A stretch of 64,000 bases of DNA from Cardiobacteriaceae bacterium (GCA_030525785.1 JAUNEA010000005.1:9148-73147), one strand, 5' to 3'; numbered from the stretch's first letter, positions 8,451-18,021 are shown. Numbers and translations are program-made. Notes: generated from the sequence alone by a model not told the origin.

Positions 8451-9416
8451 ATGAAACTCAAGCAATTGCAATGCGTGGTCGCGGTGGTTGAAAACGGCTT
8501 TAACGTCACCGCAGCGGCTGAAAAACTCCATATTTCTCAACCAGCTGTGAGCAAACAAATCAAAATGGTAGAAGAAGCTTTGGGCTTACCTGTTTTTCGG
8601 CGCAACAGCAAAAACTTAATCGGTCTAACGGATATTGGCGAAGCTATCATGCCCGATATTGAAAAAATCATGACCGCCATCGCCAATATTCAACATCTAA
8701 GTACACGTAGCCAATCTCCAACCTTTACCCAGCTCTCTATTGCTACCACCAATACTCTCGCTTCTTATCGCCTCTCTTCTGTTCTTCCTGCCTTCCAACA
8801 AGAACATCCACAACTGCCCATCAACGTGAGCGAAGGCACCAATCGGCAAATTTTATCGATGGTTCAAGAAAGGGAAGTAGATTTTGGCTGGTTCTCTGCC
8901 AGTAGCTTAACGACCTACACCCCCAATTTACGCGGCTTACATCTACTTTCAGGCGAACCATGGCACGCACTCGCCATCATGCCCAAAGATCACCCACTCA
9001 CCAAAAACTTCACCAGCCTGTCCGAACTTGCTGCCCACCCACTCATCACCTACATCACCTCCCACAAAGAACCTACTAGCCTCAGCAAAGCGATGAACGA
9101 ACAAGGGCTAACCCCTCGCATCACGCTCACTGCTCGCAACAATGACATGATAAAAAATTATGTCCGACAAGGCTTAGGCGTTGGCATCATCGCCGATATT
9201 GCCTACAACCCTGAAACAGACCACGATCTTGCCATGCAGCCACTCGATTCTTGGCTCCCTCCCTACACCACCTACCTTGTCTGGCATCATGAAATGCGCC
9301 TGCGTAACCATCATTACGCCTTCATCAGTAAACTCGTCAAAGGCGCAAATCGAGCAAGTGTAGAGGCGTATATCAAGCGTCTACAAATCAAAGAAAGCGC
9401 CGACTGGGCGATTTAA
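8451..9416 (+). CDS. LysR-type regulator, CysB-like
   Basis: A transcription factor of 321 residues with an N-terminal winged helix-turn-helix (residues 1-60; AAAEKLHISQPAVSKQIKMV is the recognition region) and a two-lobed periplasmic-binding-protein-like effector domain. The opening MKLKQLQ and the NVTAAAEKLHISQPAVSKQ stretch follow CysB/Cbl. Members sense O-acetylserine or related sulfur compounds, and the divergent cysK agrees with that. It may repress itself through the dyad at 8314-8331. It contains no palindrome copy; one lies right after its stop. Confidence 0.85.
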   Translation: MKLKQLQCVVAVVENGFNVTAAAEKLHISQPAVSKQIKMVEEALGLPVFRRNSKNLIGLTDIGEAIMPDIEKIMTAIANIQHLSTRSQSPTFTQLSIATTNTLASYRLSSVLPAFQQEHPQLPINVSEGTNRQILSMVQEREVDFGWFSASSLTTYTPNLRGLHLLSGEPWHALAIMPKDHPLTKNFTSLSELAAHPLITYITSHKEPTSLSKAMNEQGLTPRITLTARNNDMIKNYVRQGLGVGIIADIAYNPETDHDLAMQPLDSWLPPYTTYLVWHHEMRLRNHHYAFISKLVKGANRASVEAYIKRLQIKESADWAI

Positions 9417-9443
9417 CTCCCCTTTTCAACAAAGCGCTTTGCC

Positions 9444-10016
9444 ATGAGCCTCTCCCCTCAACAACAACGCCAACAAGCCCGACAAGCTCGCCGCGCCATC
9501 ATCGGCGAGAGGCGTGAACAATACAGCCAACAAGCTGCCACGCATTTAGCCCAAAGCGCTTTTATGCAACATGCTGAACACATCGCCGTTTTTCTCTCAT
9601 TGCCTGAGGAAATCAACACCAAGCCTCTGATAGAAATGTTGTGGCAACAGGGCAAAGCGCTTTATCTGCCTTATGTCATTGCCAAAGATTGCCCTTTGTT
9701 ATGGTTACCTTATACGGCACAAACTTTGCTTGTGCCTGATAACTTAGGCATACTCGCCCCCCTTTATGACTCCAAAGCGCTTTGCGCCCCAACACATCAG
9801 CTTGATGTGGTGGTTATGCCTTTGGTGGCATGGGATTTAAAAGGCAGCCGCTTAGGCATGGGCGGTGGTTATTATGACCGCACGTTGGCTGAGCAAAGCG
9901 CTTTGCTCCGTGTGGGCTTTTCGTATCAGTGCCAAATGCAAACTCATATCGTGCGAGAAGATTGGGATTTGCCCTTACACCATCTCGCAACCGAACAACA
10001 ATGTTATTCCTTCTAA
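9444..10016 (+). CDS. 5-formyltetrahydrofolate cyclo-ligase
   Basis: Converts 5-formyltetrahydrofolate to 5,10-methenyltetrahydrofolate with ATP, 190 residues (YgfA family). The signature GMGGGYYDRTL lies near residues 138-148, and the N-terminal basic ATP-contact region (QQRQQARQARRA) fits. The gene begins 27 bases after the cysB-like stop. There is no Shine-Dalgarno box: a palindrome copy (9429-9440) occupies that place, directly before the CCATGAG start region. Four palindrome copies fall inside the short gene, reading QSAF, KALY, KALC and QSAL. Confidence 0.9.
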   Translation: MSLSPQQQRQQARQARRAIIGERREQYSQQAATHLAQSAFMQHAEHIAVFLSLPEEINTKPLIEMLWQQGKALYLPYVIAKDCPLLWLPYTAQTLLVPDNLGILAPLYDSKALCAPTHQLDVVVMPLVAWDLKGSRLGMGGGYYDRTLAEQSALLRVGFSYQCQMQTHIVREDWDLPLHHLATEQQCYSF

Positions 10017-10038
10017 ACCTTTATGGAGACTCAAGAAT

Positions 10039-11496
10039 ATGTCCAAAAATCGTGATTTAAAACGCATTAGCCATCACACCAAAATCATCGCCACTTTAGG
10101 CCCTGCCAGCAGTGACATCGAAACTTTAGAACATATGATTCGCATCGGCTTGAATGTGGTGCGTTTTAACTTCAGTCACGGCGATTTAGCTTTCCACGAA
10201 AGCAATGCGGAGAAAGTGCGCGAGGCAAGTCGCCGTGCGGGTCGTGAAATTGCGATTATGGCGGATTTACAAGGGCCTAAAATTCGCGTGGGCGCGATTA
10301 AAGGCGGCTCCATGACGCTGGAAGAAGGCGATCGTTTGATTTTAGATGCTGATTTTCAAGGCGAAGGCGAAAATTTACATGTTGGCTTGGATTATAAAGA
10401 ATTGCCCAATGATGTGAAAAAAGGCGATGTGTTGCTGATTGATGATGGCTTTATCACAGTGGTTGTCGATGAGGTTATTCAAAATCAAGTGGTTACAATT
10501 GTTCAAAACTCTGGCATTTTGAAATCCAAAAAAGGTATCAACAAACAAGGTGGTGGCTTATCAGCACCTGCTTTAACCGAAAAAGATTACCGCGATTTGG
10601 AAATTGCTCTAAAAATTGGCGCAGACTATATCGCGGTAAGCTTTGTAAAATCCGCAGCAGATATGCAACTTGCCAAGCAACTCATCAAGGCATCGCCTCA
10701 TGCAGGCTCAATTTTACCTGGCGTGGTGGCAAAAATTGAACGCGTAGAAGCCATTGAAAACTTAGATGAAATCGTGGCAGCTTCTGATGGTGTCATGGTA
10801 GCGCGTGGGGATTTGGCGGTTGAAGTCGGCAATGCTGCCGTACCTGCCTTACAAAAACGCATCATCAAAACCGCTCGTAAGCACAACTGCTTCTCCATCA
10901 CTGCCACACAAATGATGGAAAGCATGATTTCCAGCCCTGTGCCAACACGCGCAGAAGTGTCTGATGTGGCTAATGCTGTGATGGACGGAACCGATGCTGT
11001 AATGCTTTCTGCTGAAACTGCTGTGGGCAAATATCCCTTTGAAACCGTTCGACAAATGGCACTCATTTGTGCAGCAGCAGAAGATACCCGTGAAACCTTC
11101 CGCTTAAAGCGCTTTGATGAAATCCCAACCTCTCGTGTGGATCAAGCCATTGCGGCAAGTGCTGTAATTGCAGCAGCGAATGTAAACGCAAAAGCCATTG
11201 TGGTCTTCACCAACTCAGGCACCACCGCACTTCATCTCAGCCGTTACAACATCAATCTGCCTGTTCACGCGCTGACCACCTCTATTGAAGTGCAACGTAA
11301 AATGTCGATGTATCGCGGTGTTCGCCCTGCTCGTTTGGATACTAGTAAAGACCTCAACTCCGCCATTGCCCAAGCCGAAGCTTATATGTTGGAGCGTGAG
11401 CATCTGAAAAGTGGCGATTTGTACGTTATCACTAATGGTAGCACAATGGGTGTCACAGGCAACACCAACAGCCTGCACATCAACCGCGCTAAATAA
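10039..11496 (+). CDS. pyk: Pyruvate kinase
   Basis: The last step of glycolysis, phosphoenolpyruvate plus ADP to pyruvate plus ATP; 485 residues. The N-terminal RISHHTKIIATLGPASS, the substrate-binding MVARGDLAVEVG near 255 and the ATQMMESMI helix are all present, and the C-terminal regulatory domain is complete. The start at 10039 follows TGGAGA; the frame is open upstream but that part overlaps the previous gene. Which allosteric type it is (PykA or PykF) was not resolved. One palindrome copy reads LKRFDE at the A/C domain junction. Confidence 0.95.
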   Translation: MSKNRDLKRISHHTKIIATLGPASSDIETLEHMIRIGLNVVRFNFSHGDLAFHESNAEKVREASRRAGREIAIMADLQGPKIRVGAIKGGSMTLEEGDRLILDADFQGEGENLHVGLDYKELPNDVKKGDVLLIDDGFITVVVDEVIQNQVVTIVQNSGILKSKKGINKQGGGLSAPALTEKDYRDLEIALKIGADYIAVSFVKSAADMQLAKQLIKASPHAGSILPGVVAKIERVEAIENLDEIVAASDGVMVARGDLAVEVGNAAVPALQKRIIKTARKHNCFSITATQMMESMISSPVPTRAEVSDVANAVMDGTDAVMLSAETAVGKYPFETVRQMALICAAAEDTRETFRLKRFDEIPTSRVDQAIAASAVIAAANVNAKAIVVFTNSGTTALHLSRYNINLPVHALTTSIEVQRKMSMYRGVRPARLDTSKDLNSAIAQAEAYMLEREHLKSGDLYVITNGSTMGVTGNTNSLHINRAK

Positions 11497-11517
11497 CAAA
11501 GCGCTTTGTTCTCCCCA

Positions 11518-11546
11518 AGAGGGCGTATCACGCGCCCTCTTTTTTC
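11518..11546 (+). terminator. Rho-independent terminator of pyk
   Basis: The stem AGAGGGCG pairs with CGCCCTCT around a seven-base loop, followed directly by TTTTTTC. A palindrome copy stands between the stop codon and this hairpin. Confidence 0.85.
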
Positions 11547-11558
11547 AAGGAAAATGCC

Positions 11559-12038
11559 ATGCCTAAAACCCTATTCAGCCTGATGATGCTCTTTTCTCTC
11601 GCCCATGCCCAAAGCGCTTTGACCAAAGAAACAACGCTCTTTGAATATGCCGATGAAAGCCATTGCACCATTAAAAATGGTGAACATGAAACCTTAGCGG
11701 TGGTGCCATTGTTGGTTGCAGAACATAGCGCAGAAGGCGCACAACCTGAGTTGATTATCAAGGCGCTGGAAGAGAGTTTGAAAAATCGCCAGTGTGATAT
11801 TCATGCCCCTGATGCCATTGGTTTGAATGCCCTGCAAACAGCGATTTTGTTTAACGATGCTACGATGGTTCGCTATTTGCTGGAAAATGGCGCAGACCCA
11901 AAGCGCTTTATCGAGCATGAACAAAATCCTTTGAATGGCAAAAATAGCTTTGAATTTTTGGAGATACTAAAAACCAAAGAGAGCGATGATAAAGTCAATC
12001 GTGATGAAATTGAACGTATTTTGCAGGAATATCGTTAA
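11559..12038 (+). CDS. Small exported ankyrin-repeat protein
   Basis: A 159-residue protein with a likely signal peptide (MPKTLFSLMMLFSLAHAQS, cleavage after AHA). One clear ankyrin repeat runs from about residue 87 (IGLNALQTAILFNDATMVRYLLENGADPKRF). Earlier residues include two cysteines that could pair in the periplasm. AAGGAA lies six bases before the ATG. The gene stands alone between the pyk terminator and radA. Ankyrin modules bind proteins, but no partner is indicated. Palindrome copies give the AQSAL at the signal-peptide end and the KRF in the ankyrin loop. I do not recognise a specific family. Confidence 0.7.
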   Translation: MPKTLFSLMMLFSLAHAQSALTKETTLFEYADESHCTIKNGEHETLAVVPLLVAEHSAEGAQPELIIKALEESLKNRQCDIHAPDAIGLNALQTAILFNDATMVRYLLENGADPKRFIEHEQNPLNGKNSFEFLEILKTKESDDKVNRDEIERILQEYR

Positions 12039-12484
12039 CCATAAAACAAAGCGCTTTGGTTAATAAAGAGGGTGATAATAAAGAAATTTCAAAAAAATAG
12101 GGTGAGATAAAATTTTTCCATCTCAGATTCTATCGTCTTTTAAAGACCTTTGATACGCAAATAGAGAAACAACTACTCATATAAAACCAACCCTTATTAT
12201 CATAGTCACCTAAAATCATGATCTAAAATTCCAAAAATATCACAGCTCAACAAAGCGCTTTGATCAATATTTTTAAATTCCTCAGCAGAAAACGATTTCT
12301 TTTTGATGATTCACATTTACCCTCAAATATTTTCTACTATCTTTTTCTTCTAAAAACTAAAAAGCAATAGCAAAATAACCATTCATAGATTTAAATATAT
12401 CCTACCCCACCACTATACCTTAGCTATCCTGTTATAATGAAATACTTTGGGTAAGATTAAATCCCAGCTTGAGAGAATAAAACG
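12039..12484. other. 446-bp AT-rich gap before radA
   Basis: No gene is seen. It holds two palindrome copies (about 12048 and 12252); the first lies inside a short inverted repeat TAACC/GGTTA that could end the ankyrin transcript. An extended -10 box for radA lies near its right end (see 12430-12438). The rest is AT-rich with no structure I can support. Confidence 0.6.
12430..12438 (+). promoter_or_regulatory. Extended -10 promoter of radA
   Basis: TGTTATAAT gives a TG extension plus a perfect TATAAT, 47 bases before the radA start. No clear -35 is present, as is usual for extended -10 promoters. Confidence 0.45.
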
Positions 12485-13852
12485 ATGGCAAAAGAGAAAA
12501 AGCGCTTTGTCTGCCAAGAATGTGGCGCGAGCTACCCCAAATGGCAGGGACAATGCCATGATTGTGGCGAATGGAATAGTTTATTAGAAGAAGCACCTGC
12601 GCCTGTGGCGCGAGCGGGTAAAAGTGGTGGCTATGCAGGCGTGAGTGCAGGCAAAGTGCAAACCCTAAGCGAGGTTGAGCTTAGCCAAGATACGCTCATT
12701 CCTTCAGGCATCAGCGAGTTTGACCGAGTTTTGGGTGGTGGTTTGGTGCGTGGCTCTGTGGTATTGATTGGTGGCGATCCTGGCATTGGCAAATCCACGT
12801 TGTTGTTACAAACAACCCACCACCTCGCCAAACAAATGCCTTGCTTGTATGTCAGCGGTGAAGAAAGCCCACGCCAAATTGGCTTACGAGCAGAACGCTT
12901 AGGATTATCGCGTGAAATCATTCAGTTATACAGCGAAACCCAAATTGAGAAAATTCTTGCAACGGCTAACGAAAATCGCCCCGAAGTTCTCATCATTGAT
13001 TCAATTCAAACCCTTTATTCCGAAGCGCTTTCAGCAGCTCCTGGCGCGGTGAGTCAGTTGCGTGAATGCGCTGCCCAATTGGTGAGATTTGCAAAAACCA
13101 CTCATACCACCGTCTTTTTAATTGGTCATGTCACCAAAGAAGGCGCTATTGCAGGCCCTCGTGTTTTGGAACATATGGTAGATACCGTGCTTTACTTTGA
13201 AAGCGAGGCAGGTAGCCGTTTTCGAATGTTACGCGCGGTGAAAAATCGCTTTGGGCCTGTGAATGAGTTGGGTATGTTCGCGATGTTAGAAAATGGCTTG
13301 AAGCCTGTGAACAATCCTTCCGCCATTTTTCTCTCACGCCCTGATGGCAACCAAGCAGGCAGCGCCATTTTTCCTGCATGGGAAGGTTCGCGAACCTTGC
13401 TGGTTGAGGTTCAGGCGTTGGTTGATGGCTCAGGTGGTAGTTATGCTCGGCGCAATGCGCTTGGCTTTGATGCGGGTCGGCTTTCTATGCTGTTGGCGGT
13501 ACTCAATCGGCATGGTGGCGTTTCTATGCATGATATGGACGTTTATGTGAATGTGGTGGGTGGCTTGCGTATCAGCGAAACAGCAGCAGATTTGGCGATG
13601 GTGGCAGCAGCATACTCAAGCTTACGCGCTCAAGCCATACCGCGCGATTTTGCGCTCATGGGCGAAATTGGTTTAGCTGGAGAATTACGCCCTGTGGTTA
13701 ATGGCGAAGCTCGAATTAAAACCGCAGAACAACATGGCTTTAAGCATATTATTCTCCCTAAAGCTAATGCGCCTAAAAAATCCTCCAATATTCAAGTCCA
13801 CGCTGCCGAAACCCTTTCCAAAGCTTTGGATATTTTGAAACAGGTGTCCTAA
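12485..13852 (+). CDS. radA: DNA repair protein RadA
   Basis: A RecA-like ATPase that helps branch migration in recombination, 455 residues. An N-terminal C4 zinc finger (CQECG...CHDCG, residues 10-28) is followed by Walker A GGDPGIGKST near 95-104, the RadA-specific KNRFG motif near 254, and a C-terminal Lon-protease-like domain ending near residue 450. All modules are intact. Palindrome copies: one writes KKRF just before the zinc finger; another follows the stop. Recombination proteins are expected to act on inverted repeats like those in this window, but no direct link is shown. Confidence 0.95.
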   Translation: MAKEKKRFVCQECGASYPKWQGQCHDCGEWNSLLEEAPAPVARAGKSGGYAGVSAGKVQTLSEVELSQDTLIPSGISEFDRVLGGGLVRGSVVLIGGDPGIGKSTLLLQTTHHLAKQMPCLYVSGEESPRQIGLRAERLGLSREIIQLYSETQIEKILATANENRPEVLIIDSIQTLYSEALSAAPGAVSQLRECAAQLVRFAKTTHTTVFLIGHVTKEGAIAGPRVLEHMVDTVLYFESEAGSRFRMLRAVKNRFGPVNELGMFAMLENGLKPVNNPSAIFLSRPDGNQAGSAIFPAWEGSRTLLVEVQALVDGSGGSYARRNALGFDAGRLSMLLAVLNRHGGVSMHDMDVYVNVVGGLRISETAADLAMVAAAYSSLRAQAIPRDFALMGEIGLAGELRPVVNGEARIKTAEQHGFKHIILPKANAPKKSSNIQVHAAETLSKALDILKQVS

Positions 13853-14039
13853 CAAAGCGCTTTCAGCCCTTTTTCTCATGGTATTCAGCATACCCATGCT
13901 TGATAGAAAGCCCGACTTTGCCCCAAGCGACAAAAACATGCGCGATGAGTTCTTTACCTTGCTCTGGTGTAGAATGCTGGTTTTATCGATTTAGCAAAGC
14001 CCATGTTCAAATGCTTTGCCACACTTCATAAGGAATTGT

Positions 14040-15791
14040 ATGAAACACGCATTAATCCATAGCCTTGAGGCAGCATTACAGGCTCTCGCCACTCAACACA
14101 ATCTTGATTCCAAAGCGCTTTTACCTCCAGAACTTGAACGCTGCAAAGACCCTTCACACGGCGATTTTGCCTCCAACATCGCCCTCAAGCACGCCAAAAC
14201 TTTCTCCATGAAACCTCGCGATTTAGCAGAGGCTTTGGTTGTAGCGATGGGCAAGATTGAGGGCGTTGCAGAAATCAGCATCGCAGGCGCAGGCTTTATC
14301 AATTTCCGTTTGGACGATATGCGCCAAAGCGCTTTGCGTCAAATTCTTGAACAAAAAAGCGCTTTTGGCACTCATCAACCCACACAGCCACAAAAAATCT
14401 TACTCGAATTTGTATCCGCCAACCCCAATGGACCTTTGCACGTTGGGCATGGTCGTGGAGCGGCTTATGGCGCGAGTTTAGCCAATGTTTTACGCGCCAA
14501 TGGGCATCAGGTGGATTGTGAATATTATGTGAACGATGCAGGGCGACAAATGGATATTCTCGCCCTTTCTGTTTACTGGCGTTATTTGCAACAGTTGGGC
14601 GAACAAAGCGCTTTGCCTAAAGGCGTGTATCAAGGGGATTACGTGATTGGTATTGCGGCAAAATTGGTTGAACAATACCAAAGCGCTTTGGCAAAGCCTC
14701 TGGCGGAGTTTGTCGCACCTTTTGAAAACACTGAAGAAGCTCGCGATACTTGGATTGACACCACCATCGCTAACCTTCGCAAACTGATAGGTGAAGAAGC
14801 CTATCAAATCGTTTTCCAAGCTGGACTTTCGGCAGAGCTGGCGGATATTCAACAAGATTTAGAAGAGTTTGGCGTATCGTATCAACGCTATTATTCCGAA
14901 AAATCCCTCTTTACCACAGGCAAAATCCAAAGCGCTTTGGAGCAGTTGAAAGCGCGTGATGAATTGTATTTAAAAGATGGGGCTTGGTGGTTCAAATCAA
15001 AAAATTATGGCGATGAAAAAGATCGCGTGGTTGAGCGTGACAATGGCATAACCACCTATTTCGCCTCTGATATTGCCTACCACGATGAAAAGCTCAAACG
15101 TGGCTATGACTTAGCCATCAATATTTGGGGCGCGGATCATCATGGCTACATCTCGCGCGTTAAAGCCTCGCTAAGCGCTTTGGGGCATGATGCAGAGAAA
15201 CTGTTGATTTTGCTGGTGCAGTTTGCGGTTCTGTATCAAGGTGGTGAGAAGGTGCAAATGAGTACACGCTCAGGGCAGTTTGTCACCTTACGCGATTTGC
15301 GTGAACAAGTTGGCAATGGCGCTTGCCGTTTCTTTTATGTGATGCGTAAAGCAGACCAACATCTGGATTTTGACCTTGATTTGGCAACTTCCAACAGCAA
15401 GGATAATCCCTATTATTATGTGCAATATGCCCACGCCAGAACCTCTCGGGTGTTAGAACGCGCCAAAGAAGCCCAAATCAGCTTTGACCCCCAAAGCGCT
15501 TTGGCACATATTGGCTTACTCGATGAAGAGGCGGAATGGCGATTGGTGCGCGAAATGGCACGTTTTCCTGATGTGATGGCGCAAGCTGGTAGCCAATATG
15601 CTCCTCATCTCATCATCAACTATTTGAAAGAACTCGCCACTGCATGGCATCAATACTACGATGCAGGCTACAAAGTTTTGCATGATGATGCAAATCTTGC
15701 CCAAGCACGCTTATTGCTGACTCATTGCGTGCAACAGGTCTTGAAAAATGGCTTGCATGTGGTGGGCGTTGAAGCGTTGGAGCGGATGTGA
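14040..15791 (+). CDS. argS: Arginyl-tRNA synthetase
   Basis: A class I synthetase charging tRNA-Arg, 583 residues. An N-terminal additional domain is followed by the HIGH-type motif HVGH in ANPNGPLHVGHGRG near 125-138. The KMSKS position reads VQMSTRSG near residue 408, as usual in ArgRS, and a DALR anticodon-binding domain ends in LERM. The ATG at 14040 follows AAGGAA. It carries about seven palindrome copies, mostly QSAL, one of the highest loads here. It overlaps the next gene by four bases (GTGA). Confidence 0.96.
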   Translation: MKHALIHSLEAALQALATQHNLDSKALLPPELERCKDPSHGDFASNIALKHAKTFSMKPRDLAEALVVAMGKIEGVAEISIAGAGFINFRLDDMRQSALRQILEQKSAFGTHQPTQPQKILLEFVSANPNGPLHVGHGRGAAYGASLANVLRANGHQVDCEYYVNDAGRQMDILALSVYWRYLQQLGEQSALPKGVYQGDYVIGIAAKLVEQYQSALAKPLAEFVAPFENTEEARDTWIDTTIANLRKLIGEEAYQIVFQAGLSAELADIQQDLEEFGVSYQRYYSEKSLFTTGKIQSALEQLKARDELYLKDGAWWFKSKNYGDEKDRVVERDNGITTYFASDIAYHDEKLKRGYDLAINIWGADHHGYISRVKASLSALGHDAEKLLILLVQFAVLYQGGEKVQMSTRSGQFVTLRDLREQVGNGACRFFYVMRKADQHLDFDLDLATSNSKDNPYYYVQYAHARTSRVLERAKEAQISFDPQSALAHIGLLDEEAEWRLVREMARFPDVMAQAGSQYAPHLIINYLKELATAWHQYYDAGYKVLHDDANLAQARLLLTHCVQQVLKNGLHVVGVEALERM

Positions 15792-16396
15792 AGAAGCAAA
15801 GTGAATCGTTGATGTTTGCACGTTTTTTTGGGGCATTGTTTGCGCTGGTGTTTGTAGTAAGCAGCATTGGCTTTATTGGCAAATCGGTTTTTGTGGAACC
15901 CAATGAAGAGAATCACACCCCCAACACAAACACCAACACGCCTGAACCCAATGCAGCACCCAAAAGCGCTTTGACACTAACCTCCTATGAGCCTAATCCT
16001 CCTGCTCCTGCAACCATCGAAAATTATGGTTTTTATGAGCAACTCAAACACGATGGCGCACAAGCCTTGAATGTTCGAGATTTCACCAAAGAGTACGAAC
16101 AACGCGTACGCGAACGTCAAGCTCAAATCAAACGGGCAAACGCAGGCAAAACCACCACTGCCCAAAGCGCTTTGTCAGGCGATTGGTGGGTACAAATCTC
16201 TTCTGGCGACAATGAAGATGGCGCAAATAGAGAACGTGATAAATGGATAGAGCAAGGCTATCCTGCCATGGTTCGCAAGAAAGGTAAACAATTCACTGTA
16301 ATATTAGGTGGTTACAGTAAAGAAGAGGCTCAAACGATACACAAGAAGTTCAAAGGCTCGATGTTGCTTGATTTGAGTAAAGGTGAATCACCATGA
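15788..16396 (+). CDS. SPOR-domain membrane protein (FtsN-like)
   Basis: A bitopic inner-membrane protein of 202 residues from the overlapping GTG, or 194 from the ATG at 15812. One membrane segment (FFGALFALVFVVSSIGFIG) near 10-30 is followed by a Pro/Asn/Thr-rich linker and a C-terminal SPOR domain from about residue 130 (WWVQISSGDN...FTVILGGYSKEEAQ). SPOR domains bind denuded septal glycan, so a role in division or septal wall maturation is likely. The place after argS is the classic one for FtsN-like proteins. It is translationally coupled to argS and to the next gene (ATGA). Confidence 0.85.
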   Translation: MKKQSESLMFARFFGALFALVFVVSSIGFIGKSVFVEPNEENHTPNTNTNTPEPNAAPKSALTLTSYEPNPPAPATIENYGFYEQLKHDGAQALNVRDFTKEYEQRVRERQAQIKRANAGKTTTAQSALSGDWWVQISSGDNEDGANRERDKWIEQGYPAMVRKKGKQFTVILGGYSKEEAQTIHKKFKGSMLLDLSKGESP

Positions 16397-17169
16397 GCGA
16401 AATAGGTTTGGATTTTTCATTATGGCAATGGATTTTGCTGTTTGGTTTGGGGGTTGTGTGTGGTGTCATCAATGTGATGGCAGGCGGTGGTTCCAATCTT
16501 ACTTTACCTGCCTTGATGATGATGGGCTTGCCCCCAGCTCTTGCCAATGCTACCAACCGTTTGGGCATTTTTCTGCAAAATGTGGTTGGCATTTGGGGGT
16601 TTCGGCGTAAAGGTCGATTACCAACGCAAGATTTACCTGCCATTCTTACGCCCACACTCATAGGTGGTTTAATTGGTGCTTTATGTGCCTCATACGCTCC
16701 TCCTGCTCTACTCAAAGCGCTTTTGTTGGGAACGATGCTTGCCATGAGTGCCATCATTTTGCTTCGCCCTTCTGTGGTGATGGCAGACCCTGACACGGTG
16801 CCATTTTTGGTTTCTGAACGCAAAAGCGCGTGGTGGTGGTTGTTTTTGGCGGGACTTTACGGTGGCTTTGTGCAAGCAGGCGTAGGCTTTGTGCTGATTA
16901 CGGCAATCGCAGGCAGTTTGCGTTACGATTTAGTCGCCACCAATGCGCTTAAACTGGTGTGTGCGTTAAGCTTCACAGCTGTGGCGTTGTTGGTTTTTAT
17001 CGCGCGTGGGCAGATTTTATGGGACGTTGGTTTGGTTTTGGCAACAGGCAATATGCTGGGCGCTCATTGGGGCGTTAATATGGCGATTAAAGTCAAACCC
17101 AAGACGATGAAAAAAGTGCTTTTTATCATGACGCTGGCAGCCGTGCTGGCGGTCTTTTTTAAACCTTAA
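16393..17169 (+). CDS. TauE/SafE family membrane exporter
   Basis: A 258-residue polytopic inner-membrane protein with seven to eight hydrophobic segments. The family hallmarks are N-terminal INVMAGGGSNLTLPALMMMGLPPALANATNRLGIF and, in the second half, GGFVQAGVGFVLI. TauE/SafE proteins are linked to export of sulfite or organosulfur anions; the substrate here is unknown. It starts inside the stop of the SPOR gene (ATGA) and so belongs to the argS operon. A second member of the family is at 46705-47616. Confidence 0.85.
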   Translation: MSEIGLDFSLWQWILLFGLGVVCGVINVMAGGGSNLTLPALMMMGLPPALANATNRLGIFLQNVVGIWGFRRKGRLPTQDLPAILTPTLIGGLIGALCASYAPPALLKALLLGTMLAMSAIILLRPSVVMADPDTVPFLVSERKSAWWWLFLAGLYGGFVQAGVGFVLITAIAGSLRYDLVATNALKLVCALSFTAVALLVFIARGQILWDVGLVLATGNMLGAHWGVNMAIKVKPKTMKKVLFIMTLAAVLAVFFKP

Positions 17170-17183
17170 CAAAGGAATGAACG

Positions 17184-17960
17184 ATGACAAAACAAATCCA
17201 TTGGGATCGCAAACTCTCTCAAGAGGGCTTAGAGGTTCTTGGTAAAGAAGGTGGCGTGATTGTTTGCCCAACCAAAGTTGGCTACATCATCATGACAACA
17301 GACAAAGCTGGCTTAGAGCGTAAATTTGATGCCAAAGAGCGTAAACGCAACAAGCCTGGTGTGGTTTTGTGTGGCAGCATGGAGCAACTCAAAGCGCTTG
17401 CACAGTTGAATCCTGAAATTGAAGCGTTTTACCAAAAACATTGGGACAACGATATTCTGCTTGGCTGCATTTTGCCTTGGCGTGAAGATGCCAAAAGCGC
17501 TTTGGTGCAAGATGGTCGTGAGGAATTGATGATGGATTCACGCGGCACCAGCTGCTTTGTCATTAAGTTTGGCGTTTGTGGCGAACAAATCGCTGAACAT
17601 TTATGGCGCACCGAAGGCAAGATGGTTTACGCCTCCAGCGCGAACCCATCAGGCAAAGGCAATCGTGGTAAAGTTGAAGGCATTGGCGAGCGCATTGCTT
17701 CTAAAGTGGATTTGGTGATTGAGGCTGATGATTATGTGGCTTCTATTCAGCCTGATAAAACGGTTGAAACACGCTACGAGCAAGGCGTGATGGTGTCGAT
17801 GGTGGATAGCGAAGGCAAACTCATTCCTGAGCAAAAAGGTGAGCGTTCAGTACGCCCTTGCCCTGTGTTGATTCGCAAAGGCTTAGATGTCGATAAAATC
17901 ATGCAATTCTTAGCCGATGACTTCAACACTTGGGATTATCGTCACGGCGAATACTATTAA
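17184..17960 (+). CDS. Sua5/YciO/YrdC-domain protein
   Basis: A 258-residue protein with the YrdC-like fold that in TsaC/Sua5 makes threonylcarbamoyl-AMP for tRNA t6A. The N-terminal PTKVGYIIMTT matches the PTET-YGL region loosely, and SSANPSGKGNRG near 152-163 matches the family's SSAN-SG. The degenerate first motif suggests a YciO-like paralogue rather than the essential TsaC. The C-terminal 60 residues are not part of the core fold. AAGGAA precedes the ATG. It is the last gene of the argS operon, closed by a palindrome-pair terminator. Confidence 0.8.
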   Translation: MTKQIHWDRKLSQEGLEVLGKEGGVIVCPTKVGYIIMTTDKAGLERKFDAKERKRNKPGVVLCGSMEQLKALAQLNPEIEAFYQKHWDNDILLGCILPWREDAKSALVQDGREELMMDSRGTSCFVIKFGVCGEQIAEHLWRTEGKMVYASSANPSGKGNRGKVEGIGERIASKVDLVIEADDYVASIQPDKTVETRYEQGVMVSMVDSEGKLIPEQKGERSVRPCPVLIRKGLDVDKIMQFLADDFNTWDYRHGEYY

Positions 17961-17976
17961 TCCTAAGCTCCCCAAA

Positions 17977-18018
17977 CAAAGCGCTTTGGTCAGAAATGTC
18001 CAAAGCGCTTTGCTTTTC
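17977..18018 (+). terminator. Terminator of the argS operon built from two palindrome copies
   Basis: CAAAGCGCTTTG at 17977-17988 and again at 18001-18012, spaced by 12 bases and followed by CTTTT. The pair folds into a perfect 12-bp stem. Confidence 0.65.
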
Positions 18019-18021
18019 ATG

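Noticed and set aside
9865-10038. N-terminal extension of pyruvate kinase
   Set aside because: It overlaps the folate ligase gene in another frame; the conserved start of Pyk is at 10039 after a ribosome site.
13863-13979. 38-codon protein-like minus-strand stretch between radA and argS
   Set aside because: No start codon or ribosome site and too short to assign; it may be a relic but the evidence is thin.
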